From: CALBRZ01 sp964511065
GTDB lineage: Bacteria > Planctomycetota > Planctomycetia > Pirellulales > S012-138
NCBI GenBank assembly: GCA_964511065.1
Contig: CAZEEG010000004.1
Location: 1-64,000 of the forward strand
Length of the DNA stretch: 64,000 nucleotides
Direction of reading: 5' to 3'
This document shows positions 16,378 to 25,732 of this stretch, piece after piece. Each line of letters starts with the position of its first letter. Positions within the stretch are counted from its first letter, which is position 1. The notes beneath the pieces were generated by a model. That model was not told where the DNA came from. It did not search any database and saw nothing but the letters and a program-made list of their open reading frames with translations. The position numbers and the translations under genes were made by a program.

Positions 16378-17769
16378 TTAGAATTCCGTGCCTTGCACTG
16401 CCATCCGCAGGGCCAGCAGGTAGGGTACCGGTTCGCCGCCCAGGGCGTTGAGGACGGTGCCGCCGGCCGTGAAAACGTGTGTCACCCAGTCTTGCTGGCC
16501 GTACTTTTCCAGGGCCTTGCCGCCTTCACCGCCGCCCACGTAGACCTTCACGCCGGCGTCGTGCATCCGCTTGAGTTGTTCGACAAACTTCTTGGTGCCG
16601 GCCTCGAACTGGGCATCTTCAAACTTGCCGAACACCCCGTTGTGGAACGCGACCTTGCCAGAGCCCGACTGGATGAACTCGCCCACCTTCTGGGCGAACA
16701 GATCGCTGGTCTTGGGGCCAACGTCCAACTGCTGCTGGTCTGCACCGATGGTTTCAGAAACCGTGCCATCGGCCAGCACGAAGTCCACCGGCAGCACAAA
16801 CTCCACCCTTTCCTTGCGGCCCTCCTCAATCATATTTCGGGCCTGTTGCACCCGGGCTGGCGGAATGTAGTACGGTTTGTCGCTATGACTGGCATCCTCG
16901 GCCACGCCTAGCGAGAAATCGCCGCCGTCGAGTTGGGCCATGGCTTTCTTGAGAGCCATGGCAAGCGAACCGGCGGCAATCACCATCCGCACTTTGCCCC
17001 GTTCCACGATGGCCTGCAGGTCGTCGAGCTTGTCGATCTTCAGGCCGCTAAAGACGACAAGGCTGGCATCCAGGCATTCAGACATCGGGCCATCAAACTC
17101 CGAGGCCACATATTGGCCCAGGGCCACCTTGCCCATCGCCGCCGGCACGACGGTGCTGGAGCTATCGAGGCTGCCGGCCGACAAGGCCTCGTTCACGTAC
17201 ACGGTCGCCACTTTCTCGGCAAACTGGTTGGCCAGCCGCGCCAGCTTTTCTGCCAGGGCCGGCGCGTCGTCTGGCTTGGCCTTCCACAGCACGCGCTCGA
17301 TGTCGTACTTGCGGGTGTTCTCCAGCAGGATCACATCACCGGGCTGGGCCTTGTTCAAGGTGTCGGTCACTTCCTGGCGGATTTCCAGCGAGTCGGGATC
17401 GAGCCAGTCGGGCACGAAATGCACGGGGCACTCCAACAGTTGCTCCAACCGATCGCGGACCTTGCTGAGCGAACCGGCCGGATCACGGCCGATGTGCCCA
17501 AAGATGACCTGTTTCCAGCCCCGCTGGCGCCCGTAACGGAGCGTGTCCAACATGGAACGCAGGCGGATGTCGCCCTCGCCGATATTGGCACCCGGCTTGG
17601 CATCCACATCACCGCGGATCAAGACAGCCGTGCCCGATGGCACGTCGGCCAGCGTGTCCAACCGCGGGATGGATTGCAGATATTCGGCCAGGGGGCGCCG
17701 GGTACGCTGGGGATTGCCGCCCAAGAGGTTACGGCACCAGGCTTCCATCGTGGCGGGGGTAACAGGCAT
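16378..17769 (-). CDS. Divergent phosphoglycerate kinase homologue
   Basis: 463 residues from the ATG at 17769, with GGAGAG upstream; usual PGK length is about 390-420. The PGK fold is clear from VLIRGDVDAK (canonical VRVDFNVP), VIFGHIGRD (HLGRP), DVILLENTRKY (LLENVRFH), VYVNEAL (VNDAFG), LVVFSGLKIDKLDDL (GGAKVSDKI), KVAFHNGVFGKFE (NGPMG-like) and GGGEGGKALEKYG (nucleotide-loop region). Several substrate residues differ: the DFN of the first motif is DVD, and the HRAH stretch after VNDAFGTA is replaced by SLDS. It may be the organism's glycolytic enzyme in an unusual form or a paralogue with another phosphoryl acceptor. The gene is alone on its strand here. Confidence 0.8.
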   Translation of the reverse strand: MPVTPATMEAWCRNLLGGNPQRTRRPLAEYLQSIPRLDTLADVPSGTAVLIRGDVDAKPGANIGEGDIRLRSMLDTLRYGRQRGWKQVIFGHIGRDPAGSLSKVRDRLEQLLECPVHFVPDWLDPDSLEIRQEVTDTLNKAQPGDVILLENTRKYDIERVLWKAKPDDAPALAEKLARLANQFAEKVATVYVNEALSAGSLDSSSTVVPAAMGKVALGQYVASEFDGPMSECLDASLVVFSGLKIDKLDDLQAIVERGKVRMVIAAGSLAMALKKAMAQLDGGDFSLGVAEDASHSDKPYYIPPARVQQARNMIEEGRKERVEFVLPVDFVLADGTVSETIGADQQQLDVGPKTSDLFAQKVGEFIQSGSGKVAFHNGVFGKFEDAQFEAGTKKFVEQLKRMHDAGVKVYVGGGEGGKALEKYGQQDWVTHVFTAGGTVLNALGGEPVPYLLALRMAVQGTEF

Positions 17770-18131
17770 GGTATGGACTCTCCGCAAGCGGTGTTCGGCA
17801 GCAGGCACGCATCGAGCCGCGGCCGGAAATGCATTTCCCAACTCAGACGCGAACAAGATAACAAAAGCCCCGGCTTCTGTGCAGCGGCCCCCGATCGGGG
17901 GCAAAACGGCGGTGGGCCCATCCGCCGAACTCAGCAGCAACCGTGCCCCGCTGGTAACGCGAGCGCAGCCCAAGCCTTCCCTGTGCAGAGGCCTGGCGGC
18001 AGAAAAACGGCGCAGAATGCTCGAACAATTTGGGCCACGCCACGCACATGACGCGGATCACGAAGTCCCATTCGCGGCTGCAAGCCCGTGCGATACAGCC
18101 CGGGGCGACGGTACGAAAAAATCGCGCGAGG

Positions 18132-18923
18132 TTACAACGCTTGATGCGTGAACCACGGGCCGCCGTCTTGTGGTGCCCCGTCCGAGTCGTCCACGCTGCC
18201 GGTCTCCAGCGGTGGTTGAACGTCCGGCGCTAAGGTCGGCACAAGCTGCGGAGGCGCCTCGAAGCCGGCTTGGGTCGTTGCCGTATCGTCCTCCGCGGAT
18301 TCAAGATCCAATTCAAACGCGCAACTGGGGCAGCCATCCAAGCGGCAATCAGCCAGCCTGACCGGGCAACCCACCAGACCCGCGTACATGTCGCGTTCCA
18401 TCTCGCAGGCGGTGCGATCAAGATCGAGCATGTTGATGAAAGGGCACGACCGCTCGCGCAAGATGATCTTGCCGCCATCGGTTTCCACGCTGATCAGCAC
18501 CCCATCGCGCTCGAGCAACTGCGACAACTGGATGAGCCGGTCGCGGGGGCTCAGGGCATGGAGTTGCTTGCGGTAGCGGCGAGCCAAGACCTGCCCCAAT
18601 TCATGGAAGACAGCCCGGCGAAGTTCCGGACCACCGTGCGCCTCGATCGCCTCGATGAGGGAGGGCAGCACATGGGGGCTTGGAGGAAAGATCCGCTCCA
18701 CGGCCAAATCGGTGGCCGAGTACAGATGACGCGGACGGCCGCGGCGCTGCGTCTTATCCACACGACGCGATACGTACCCCTGCGCCATCAACTCGTTGAG
18801 CTGTTCGATGACCGCAGTTCGGGTAACTCCAGATGCCCGAGTGAGTTGTGCGACCGACTGCGGCGGGGTGCCGATCAACAAACTCAGGATACGATAGGCC
18901 GCGGGGCTGATCGAATGTGCCAC
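18132..18923 (-). CDS. SufR-like winged-helix regulator with Cys cluster
   Basis: 263 residues. The N-terminal winged helix is visible as ILSLLIGTPPQSVAQLTRA, SGVTRTAVIEQLNELMAQGY and RRGRPRHLYS. The C-terminal part has cysteines C160, C173, C186, C193, C198 and C201 in a CPF...VGCPVRLADC...CPSCAFEL context. The spacing C-X12-C-X12-C-X14-C (160, 173, 186, 201) is very close to the CX12CX13CX14C motif that binds an iron-sulfur cluster in SufR, the repressor of the suf operon in cyanobacteria. It is thus probably an Fe-S-dependent transcriptional repressor. No suf gene lies beside it, so the regulon is unknown. The C-terminal tail is acidic and low-complexity. Confidence 0.8.
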   Translation of the reverse strand: MAHSISPAAYRILSLLIGTPPQSVAQLTRASGVTRTAVIEQLNELMAQGYVSRRVDKTQRRGRPRHLYSATDLAVERIFPPSPHVLPSLIEAIEAHGGPELRRAVFHELGQVLARRYRKQLHALSPRDRLIQLSQLLERDGVLISVETDGGKIILRERSCPFINMLDLDRTACEMERDMYAGLVGCPVRLADCRLDGCPSCAFELDLESAEDDTATTQAGFEAPPQLVPTLAPDVQPPLETGSVDDSDGAPQDGGPWFTHQAL

Positions 18924-19385
18924 TTCTGTACCGAAGGTCTGCGCGGGGTGGACGGTTCCTCACGGATCCGCTTCCATGCAACATATTGTATCGAAATGTG
19001 CCGATGCTGGGGGGCGAAAAGCGAGAATCTGCTCCCCAAATCATATGGGGCAATTCCCCAGGTGCAACACAAACTACCCTCAGCGTAACACGTTGCGAGG
19101 CGGGCGTGGTCTGCAGAAATGGAAGCGTTTTGCCAACCGCACATTAAGAAATGCGAACAGGACAGTAATGATCGGCGCGCAGTCCGCCGCCTGGTGCCGT
19201 GGGGCCGCTCGCGCCAAAAGACCATCGCTGATGTAAGCCTGGCGTTGCCGACGATGCGGGAAAATCGGCCGCGCAGCAAACGCTCCGAGAAAGTTTGCCG
19301 CTGAAAGGGCAGTCGCAAGAGATGGCAACTGGCAGCAAAGGCGGGCCAAGACCGGTTCCGTCAAGGGCGAAGCACAGCAGCCGAG
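18924..19385. other. Intergenic region without a recognisable gene
   Basis: About 460 bp, upstream of the SufR-like gene. The part nearest the gene (18975-19080) is less G+C-rich than its surroundings and contains CATATTGTATCG and CAAATCATATGGGG, which suit a promoter or operator region. No gene is seen. Confidence 0.45.
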
Positions 19386-20285
19386 TTACTCTGAGGCCGG
19401 CTGCCGTGGACTGTCGAAGCGGTCGTCCCACTGGGTATGTGTCAGCCGGACGAACAACATCTTGCGCTGGATTTCCCCACCCTGGTTCTCGGTGAAGAAA
19501 TGGTGCCCCAGGCTGCCAGGTTTCTCGGGCACGGCTCCGATTAGCACCATTTCGCCGCAGGCGAGCGTGGTGTCGAGCATCAGTTCGTCGAAGACTTGAC
19601 GCGGCCGCGCCGTTTCCAATCGCCACACGCCGTCGGCACCGGTGAACCGCTGCTGAGGGTCGCCGTGGTGCAATTCGGGAACTAATTCCAAGCGGGCACG
19701 GCCGTCCAACTCTGGAAACGCTTTCACAGCAAACAGGCCCTGACAGTTCTCGAAACTGCGTCCCCGGACGGCATCGACATCTTTCAGCAGCACTTCGGCC
19801 CTAGTCTTGAGACTGGAGGCAACGACCTCACCGCGCCGCCCACTGCGCAATTGCAACCGCCGCATATTGACGGCCGGTTCCTTGTCGAACTTCACGGTGT
19901 TGGCCTGCTGCAAACCTTCTTCCGGTTGATTCGACGGTGTCTCAGGCTCGTCGATCTGGTACCGCTTGAGGATTTCTTGCAGCGGGGTGGGCAACTGGGC
20001 GGCCACTACGCCAGCCCGCAAGCCGTTTTCGTTAAGCCGCTGGCGCAGGTCCGAGGCAAATGGCGTTTCGTCCACCTCGCGCCAGATGGCCTCATAGGTC
20101 TGCCGGTCGTCGTGCGGCAGGCGAATGAAAATCACCTCCATCGCCACGCTATCGGGCGACATGCGCGCGGCCTGGAGCAGCGCATCGCTGGGGTTCGATT
20201 TTTCGGTGGAGAACAGTTCGCAACCCGTCGCGGCCAGGCCCAACCCCAGGTACAGCGGCATTAGAATCTGACGGGGCAAGCGCAT
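19386..20285 (-). CDS. Lipoprotein of unknown function
   Basis: 299 residues. The N-terminus is a lipoprotein signal with the lipobox AATGC (Cys22). The mature part has an alternating strand/helix pattern: SVAMEVIFIRLPHDDRQTYEAIW, ETPFASDLRQRLNENGLRAG, then a domain with LFAVKAFPELDGRARLELVPELHHG and a final MVLIGAVPEKPGSLGHHFF. Proteins with this layout occur in planctomycetes and recall parts of secretin-associated proteins, but I cannot assign a family. It should be anchored in the periplasm or outer face of a membrane. Isolated on its strand. Confidence 0.7.
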   Translation of the reverse strand: MRLPRQILMPLYLGLGLAATGCELFSTEKSNPSDALLQAARMSPDSVAMEVIFIRLPHDDRQTYEAIWREVDETPFASDLRQRLNENGLRAGVVAAQLPTPLQEILKRYQIDEPETPSNQPEEGLQQANTVKFDKEPAVNMRRLQLRSGRRGEVVASSLKTRAEVLLKDVDAVRGRSFENCQGLFAVKAFPELDGRARLELVPELHHGDPQQRFTGADGVWRLETARPRQVFDELMLDTTLACGEMVLIGAVPEKPGSLGHHFFTENQGGEIQRKMLFVRLTHTQWDDRFDSPRQPASE

Positions 20286-20595
20286 GGACTGGCCGCGGTA
20301 CTAGGGAAAAAGAAGCAAGAAAAGGCACAAAGGGCGAACCGCTATCGGCTTTCAGCGGCGCGGGATGCTAACGGCAACGGGCGCAGCGGTCAACGTGAAT
20401 TGCGCATCGGCGGCAACTGGCCGCACACGCTTTGAAGGATTCCAGCGGCAGGGCAGGGGGGCTGGCAGCGGCCACTTGAGAGCCCGTGGCTCGCGATAGC
20501 CGTAGCGCTAGCCGTCGTGTCACTGGTTGCAAGCATCTGCCCCATGCCGGCGAGGATGTTGCGCAGCAGGAAGCAGCCCCCACGCAACGAGTGGA
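20286..20595. other. Intergenic region without a recognisable gene
   Basis: 310 bp between the P450 stop and the lipoprotein start. No gene, terminator with a T tract or promoter stands out. Confidence 0.45.
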
Positions 20596-21984
20596 TTATT
20601 GCCGTGGGATGTTGGACCGGTGCGGCGAAGGTCCCGGCTCAAGCTGCCTGGCAGCTTCGGCCCTGGGCACCAGCATCAACTCCAAGGGGCCGATCGGATG
20701 CAGCCGCAGGTCGGCCTTGAGCCGGGGTGCTGAAGAACCCGGCGGAAGTTGGACGGTGGCCGATGGCAGCAGCGTTGCCAGCATGACAGCGGCCTCTTGC
20801 ATCGCCAATTGCCGCCCAATGCAAACATGGACGCCCGCCCCAAACGGCAGAAAGCTGTGCGGCTTCATCTGCTGCTGGTGTTCCGGCAAGAAGCGGTCGG
20901 GCCGGAACTGCAGCGGATCATCAAACCAGCGGGCGTCGCGCTGCATCGACCATACCGAGAGCATCAGGTGGGCATTCTTGGGAATCTTGTAACCTCCCAG
21001 CGACACCGTCTCAGCCGCCAGGCGCGAGAGGATAGGTACAGCCGGGTACAGCCGCAACGATTCCAGGTATACGCGCTGCAAGAGCGACAGACGGGGCAGG
21101 TCGTCGAACACCACGGAGCGACCTGCTAACACGGAATCCACCTCGTTGGCTGCGATGGTTTGTTCCGTCTGGTGCTGCGCCAGCAGGTACAGCGTGAACA
21201 GCAGCGACGCTCCGGCCGTTTCTTTCCCTCCAAAAAGCAGATTGGCCAAGGCGTAGCGGACTTCCAGCGGGCTCAAGGTTCCAGCCTGCTCGGCTGCCCG
21301 AAGCCGCCCCACCAGGCAATTGGCCCCCGGTTCGGTGCGGCGGATGGTGTCGTCCAGCAGGCCAATGATGTCGCGCAAGGCGGCCTGGTACCGGCGATTG
21401 GAGGGCGTAGGGAACCAGCGAGGCAGGGGGAACAGATCGGTGGTCCGGTAAATGCCCGCTTCTTGAAGAACCGTGGCGGCCTCGAACAATTCATCGGCTC
21501 GGGCGGTGTCGCGGACGCCGACCGTCATCTCCAACATCACCGAAAATGCCAGTCGCTCGGTGACCTCGGCAAAATCAAAACGCTCCCCCAACCGGCTAAG
21601 CAGTAGCCGCTGGGTGTGATGCCGGGCGGCATCCACCGCACGCTGCGTGTCGTCCATTTGCCAGGCATGCTGGATGGGTGGCCGTTGGCGACGCCACTCT
21701 GGCCCATCGCTCAGCAGAATCCCCTGGCCCAGCCACGGCGCGAAAATGGACTGAATCCGCCGCTCGCGAACAAACACGTCGGAACGCTGCACGAGAACTT
21801 CGTGGAGATGGTCCGGGTGCCGCAACATGACCAGACGAATGCCCGCGACCGAAACCTGCGCCACGTCGCCGTAACGGTCCAAGACCTGGCTGGTGGTTCC
21901 CAGCAGGTCGTTCAACAGGCGAGGGAAATGTTCCAGACCCAAAAGTCGGTTGTTGGGACCAGGAATGGGAAGCGGCGAACTCAT
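20596..21984 (-). CDS. Cytochrome P450
   Basis: 462 residues from the ATG at 21984 (upstream in-frame ATG at 22074 rejected because the extra residues lack family features). The heme-binding motif FGAGVHVCIGRQLA places the axial thiolate at Cys388. The ExxR motif is in YLESLRLYPA, the PERF-like region is FRPDRFLPEH, and the I-helix oxygen-activation motif is FGGKETAGAS. WRRQRPPIQHAW is the C-helix. The protein has no membrane anchor and is soluble. It is a heme monooxygenase of the CYP102/CYP4-like broad group; substrate unknown, and no ferredoxin or ferredoxin reductase gene is adjacent. The C-terminal tail is rich in Arg/Pro. Confidence 0.95.
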   Translation of the reverse strand: MSSPLPIPGPNNRLLGLEHFPRLLNDLLGTTSQVLDRYGDVAQVSVAGIRLVMLRHPDHLHEVLVQRSDVFVRERRIQSIFAPWLGQGILLSDGPEWRRQRPPIQHAWQMDDTQRAVDAARHHTQRLLLSRLGERFDFAEVTERLAFSVMLEMTVGVRDTARADELFEAATVLQEAGIYRTTDLFPLPRWFPTPSNRRYQAALRDIIGLLDDTIRRTEPGANCLVGRLRAAEQAGTLSPLEVRYALANLLFGGKETAGASLLFTLYLLAQHQTEQTIAANEVDSVLAGRSVVFDDLPRLSLLQRVYLESLRLYPAVPILSRLAAETVSLGGYKIPKNAHLMLSVWSMQRDARWFDDPLQFRPDRFLPEHQQQMKPHSFLPFGAGVHVCIGRQLAMQEAAVMLATLLPSATVQLPPGSSAPRLKADLRLHPIGPLELMLVPRAEAARQLEPGPSPHRSNIPRQ

Positions 21985-22855
21985 CGACGCACTCCCGGTC
22001 AAAGGTCGGGAGGAAGTTGGTCGGTTGTAGCCTGAATCTTGCGGACTTTGGCGTGGCGCAGTGCGGCTTGGCATGTAGTAACTCTATCTGTGTCCAGTAC
22101 ATCTGGCGATGAACATTCAGTTCCCCGGGATATCTTCGCCTGTGGTCGGCGCGTGTTGGCGAGCCCCGCTCCAGGAGCGGATTCACGAGGGTAAACCTGA
22201 AGCGTTGAGCAGCCAGCGCTCTACCCGTTTCCAAAATCTTGGCTCATTTTCCGGGGAAGCATCGCAACTTTGGGCCGTGTTCGGGGTTAAAGGGTACTGC
22301 GTCGCAAAGCTCCGTTCCTTGAACGGTTTGTGCTGCGGTCCTACGTTTTTCGGCAGAACCCGCGGCATTACGGCAAAGCGACATCCAGGCCCCATGGGTT
22401 ACCTGGAAATCAGCAATTGCCATACCCCGCGGGAGGCGGATTTAAGTGTTTCTCGGTAACGGGTCGCACGCAGCGCTGGGGAACTTGCAACCGCCATCGG
22501 CGTCCAATGTGCTGGCATTCGACGCCGGAACGTTGTAACGCCAAGACAGTATTTGCTAGGAATTTATAATTTTTAGCTTACCACCAATTGCGGCAGGGAC
22601 GGTTGGCTTATGAACGTTAAGGTAATATCCGCCTACGCTGCGGTGACCAACCAGGCTCCAGGTAGGATGCCCTTTCGCGCCGGTGAATAAGCCCCAAAGT
22701 CAAACTTTCGACCCAGCCAGATTTAGGGCATAATCAAAGATGGTGACAGCGAATACGGGGTACAGCGGGCCCTGCCTGGCAGTTTCCAGGTAAGGCCACC
22801 GCTCGCGTGCGACCCCCGGGCCAGTGAATTCGGAACACCCTCCCTGAGGCACCGT
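21985..22855. other. Long intergenic region without a recognisable gene
   Basis: About 870 bp of lower G+C content than the genes. It contains an isolated TATAAT (22565-22570) but no matching -35 box. Open frames present have no domain or ribosome-binding site. It runs into dispersed repeat copy B. Confidence 0.45.
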
Positions 22856-22995
22856 CGCTTTTATTGGCACCTGCGCAGCGAATGTCCGCTCACTTTGGGC
22901 TGGCCCTTCGAAATGCGGCCCATTGCACTGGAAAACGGAAGACTTCCGGCGCCGATCGTTCAACGACCGGACATTGGCAGCGTAACCATTCATAA
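22856..22995 (-). repeat. Dispersed ~140-bp repeat, copy B
   Basis: Inverted relative to copies A and C. The invariant 24-bp block lies at 22868-22891 on the minus strand. In this copy AATGTCCG near the left end is the exact reverse complement of CGGACATT inside the invariant block, so the two ends could pair. The left end lies about 150 bp upstream of the gene starting at 23145. Confidence 0.85.
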
Positions 22996-23144
22996 GGATG
23001 AATCCCTTTTTGCGTTCGACGGTTTGCCTGCCCGCTTACCGATTACGTCTGCCAGAATTCCCCGCTACCCTGCCTCGCCATCTCCGCTTCCCACCGAGCA
23101 TGCCACGACCCGCCGAACCTTTGATCCCCTAGGGAGCAGATGCC

Positions 23145-25718
23145 GTGTCCACCACCATCAATTACTATCGCCAGTGGCTGGATTTGCGCGGCGATCGACC
23201 CAAGACGCACTACCATCTCCTGGGGTTACCGCTGCTGGAATCCGACCCGCAGAAGATCAAGCAGGCGGCCAACCGTGCCCGAGTCAAGATCGAACAGTAT
23301 CGAGGGCAGGGGCATGATGCGGCCGTCCAGCGGCTGATCGAAGAAGTGGACCTTGCCGAACGATTCCTGCTCGATTCGCAGCGCAAAGCCAAGTACGACA
23401 ATAAATTACGAGAAAAGCTCGCCCGCCAGCGCAAAGCCTCCTCGACCTCCAGCGGCCAGAAACAACCCGCCGCATACTACGAGACCGCATCGGCCGAAGC
23501 GGCTCCATCGGCCCCGGGCGAGACCAGGGCGGTTCAATCGCCCCTGCCCGAGATGACATCGAACGACGCGAGCGACGACGACCTTGAACTCTTGCCGCCT
23601 GGTGCTGACGATGGCGACACGGGTTCGATGGAGTTGCCGGCGGCGATGACCCCGCAACATTTCCCCTCGGGTGCCCCGGTGCAGGCCATCCCGCCTTCGG
23701 CGGCGATGCCACCGCAAGGTTACACGCCCGAGAGTTACCCGCCGGCCAATCCGCCGATGGCGCCTCCCGCCTCGGCCGGTCCCTGGTCGGACGGAGCCGA
23801 CTACGCGCAAGAACCGTATCCGCCGGCCGATGTCCCCCGGGCTCAACTGGTCGATGATGTCGGCGGCATCCCTCGGGCAACCCCGGTTTCGCCCGTTGGC
23901 CCGCCCACCGTGCCTCCGGTAGCCACCGTGCCTCCGGTAGCCACCGTGCCTCCGGTAGCCGCCGCGCCTCCGGTGGCCCCGGTCCATCCCGTCCCCCCAG
24001 TTGATCCCGTAACGCCAGTCACCCCCGTATCCCCGGTAACTCCGGTAACCCCCATAACTTCGGCAACTCCCGTTGCCCAGGCGGTACCGGTATCGGCCGT
24101 GCCGCAAGGCCCTGTGATTACGGCCCCTTCCAAACCGTGGAAGCGACGCCGCTCGCCGTCGGGCCTGTTGATTGGCGGTGGAGTGGTCGTGGTAATGGCG
24201 CTGGGGCTGGTGCTGATGGTCGTCGCCGAGTTGGGGCCGTTCGCCCCGGCGGATACCACCGTGGCATCCAATACGGGGGCGGCGAACACAAGCCATACGC
24301 CCACAACCAGCCAGGGAGCGCGCGGTCAAGGCGGTACCACTGAACTGCCGAATATCCCGCCCGCTCGACCGGCAACAACTCCGCCTGTTGAGCGTCGCCC
24401 CGACCCTGCGCCGCGCCCGCAACCGCCAATGATCCCGGCGGTGGAACCGGCGATGCCGCAGCCGACTCCCACTCCGAGTCCTGCACCCACTCCCACGCCA
24501 ACTCCCACCCCAACACCGCCAACGCCCGTTCCGCAGCCCATGCCGCCCGAGAATCCGCCCGTTGCCAAGAATGATCCCATGGCCGCGGCGGCCGTCGATC
24601 ATGCATTGATGGGCGCGCGCTATTACCTGGCTCTCCGCGATCTGGAGCAGGCCGAAAAGCAGTTGGCCCTGGCCGACGAACACGCCGCCAACGCTCCGGA
24701 CAAGAAGGCCGACATCCTTCGCGTAAAATCGTTGGCCCATTACGTCAAATTGTTCTGGCAGGCCGTTCGCGATGCGGCCGAGGGGCTGCAGCCGGGCGAG
24801 CAGGTGACGATCGCCGGGATCGTAGTCGGTGTCGTGGAGATCACGCCCGAGAGCATCATCCTGCGGCAGGCGGGCCAGAACATCACGCATTACTACCGCG
24901 ATATGAAGACCGGGTTGGCTGAAGGATTGGCCGAGCGGGTGCTGCGCAAGGGCGACCCGGCCGCGGAACTGATTTGGGGAGCCTTCAAGGTTGTGAACCC
25001 CACCAGCGACCGCGCCCAGGCCCGCAACCACTGGCAAACCGCTCAGCAGTTCGGGGCCGGTGAACAAGCGGCCGAGTTGATGCCTGAGTTGGACATCACG
25101 GTTCCCGATGGCTTTGATCCGTCCAAGCCGCCGATGGTTGCCAGCATCCCCGGCCCGATGCCGAAATCAACGCCCAGCCCGATGCCGCAACCGGAGTCAC
25201 GGTTCCCCGTCCCGCCGGCAGCCGCGCTGAACAAGCTGATCGCCGATTTGAAATCAGACCGGCAAGCCGATTTTGCGGAGGCCCGCACAGCCGAGCAAAA
25301 GGTGGCCCTGGCTGGTAAGCTCCAGGCAGAAGCCGACGGTCAGACCGAGGATCCGTCCGCTCGGCTGGTGCTGCTGGCCGCTGCCCGCGATCTGGCGGCC
25401 GAGGCCTACGACTTCCCGCTGGCGAGCACGATCGTGGAGCGGATGTCCGAAACGCACGAAGTGGATACCCTGGCCATGCGGTCGGCTGTGCTGGCCCTGG
25501 CCGGCCGAGGTGCCGATTCCGCGGAGCCAGCCCGGCAGGTGGTGGAGGAGGCCTTGGCGCTCTCGGACGAAGCGAGGTTGCACCTGCGTTTCGACGATGC
25601 GTTATCCATCCTGCGCAACGCCCAGGTGATTGCCCGCAAGAGCCGCGATACAGAGTTGGTCCAGAGCGTAACGGAGCGGCTTGAGGAAGTGACCGAGGAA
25701 CGGAAGCTGGGCCGCTAG
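23145..25718 (+). CDS. Degenerate J-domain, proline-rich membrane protein
   Basis: 857 residues with a GTG start, 8 nt after AGGGAG. Residues 1-95 resemble a J domain (THYHLLGLPLLESDPQKIKQ, AERFLLDSQRKAKYDNKLRE) but the catalytic HPD tripeptide is absent, so it is unlikely to stimulate DnaK in the classical way. A long Pro/Ala/Val-rich linker follows, including tandem VPPVAT units. One transmembrane segment (LLIGGGVVVVMALGLVLMVV) near residue 350 is followed by a Pro-Thr-rich tract. The C-terminal 380 residues are helical, with DHALMGARYYLALRDLEQAEKQLALA recalling TPR units. The same degenerate J module is frequent in planctomycete proteins; function unknown. A reductase-like gene follows 14 bp downstream. 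Confidence 0.8.
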   Translation: MSTTINYYRQWLDLRGDRPKTHYHLLGLPLLESDPQKIKQAANRARVKIEQYRGQGHDAAVQRLIEEVDLAERFLLDSQRKAKYDNKLREKLARQRKASSTSSGQKQPAAYYETASAEAAPSAPGETRAVQSPLPEMTSNDASDDDLELLPPGADDGDTGSMELPAAMTPQHFPSGAPVQAIPPSAAMPPQGYTPESYPPANPPMAPPASAGPWSDGADYAQEPYPPADVPRAQLVDDVGGIPRATPVSPVGPPTVPPVATVPPVATVPPVAAAPPVAPVHPVPPVDPVTPVTPVSPVTPVTPITSATPVAQAVPVSAVPQGPVITAPSKPWKRRRSPSGLLIGGGVVVVMALGLVLMVVAELGPFAPADTTVASNTGAANTSHTPTTSQGARGQGGTTELPNIPPARPATTPPVERRPDPAPRPQPPMIPAVEPAMPQPTPTPSPAPTPTPTPTPTPPTPVPQPMPPENPPVAKNDPMAAAAVDHALMGARYYLALRDLEQAEKQLALADEHAANAPDKKADILRVKSLAHYVKLFWQAVRDAAEGLQPGEQVTIAGIVVGVVEITPESIILRQAGQNITHYYRDMKTGLAEGLAERVLRKGDPAAELIWGAFKVVNPTSDRAQARNHWQTAQQFGAGEQAAELMPELDITVPDGFDPSKPPMVASIPGPMPKSTPSPMPQPESRFPVPPAAALNKLIADLKSDRQADFAEARTAEQKVALAGKLQAEADGQTEDPSARLVLLAAARDLAAEAYDFPLASTIVERMSETHEVDTLAMRSAVLALAGRGADSAEPARQVVEEALALSDEARLHLRFDDALSILRNAQVIARKSRDTELVQSVTERLEEVTEERKLGR
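23910..23981 (+). repeat. 18-bp tandem repeat inside coding sequence, four units
   Basis: Units at 23910, 23928, 23946 and 23964 with consensus GTGCCTCCGGTAGCCACC; units 1 and 2 are identical, 3 and 4 diverge slightly. They encode VPPVAT-type hexapeptides in the linker of the J-like protein and may vary in number by slippage. Confidence 0.9.
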
Positions 25719-25732
25719 TTGCTTGTTCGCTT

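Noticed and set aside
22565..22570. TATAAT as a promoter
   Set aside because: No -35-like hexamer at 16-18 bp and no gene start at a sensible distance.
23406..25067. Minus-strand open frame opposite the J-like gene
   Set aside because: Arg/Gly repeats mirror the proline-rich linker of the real gene.
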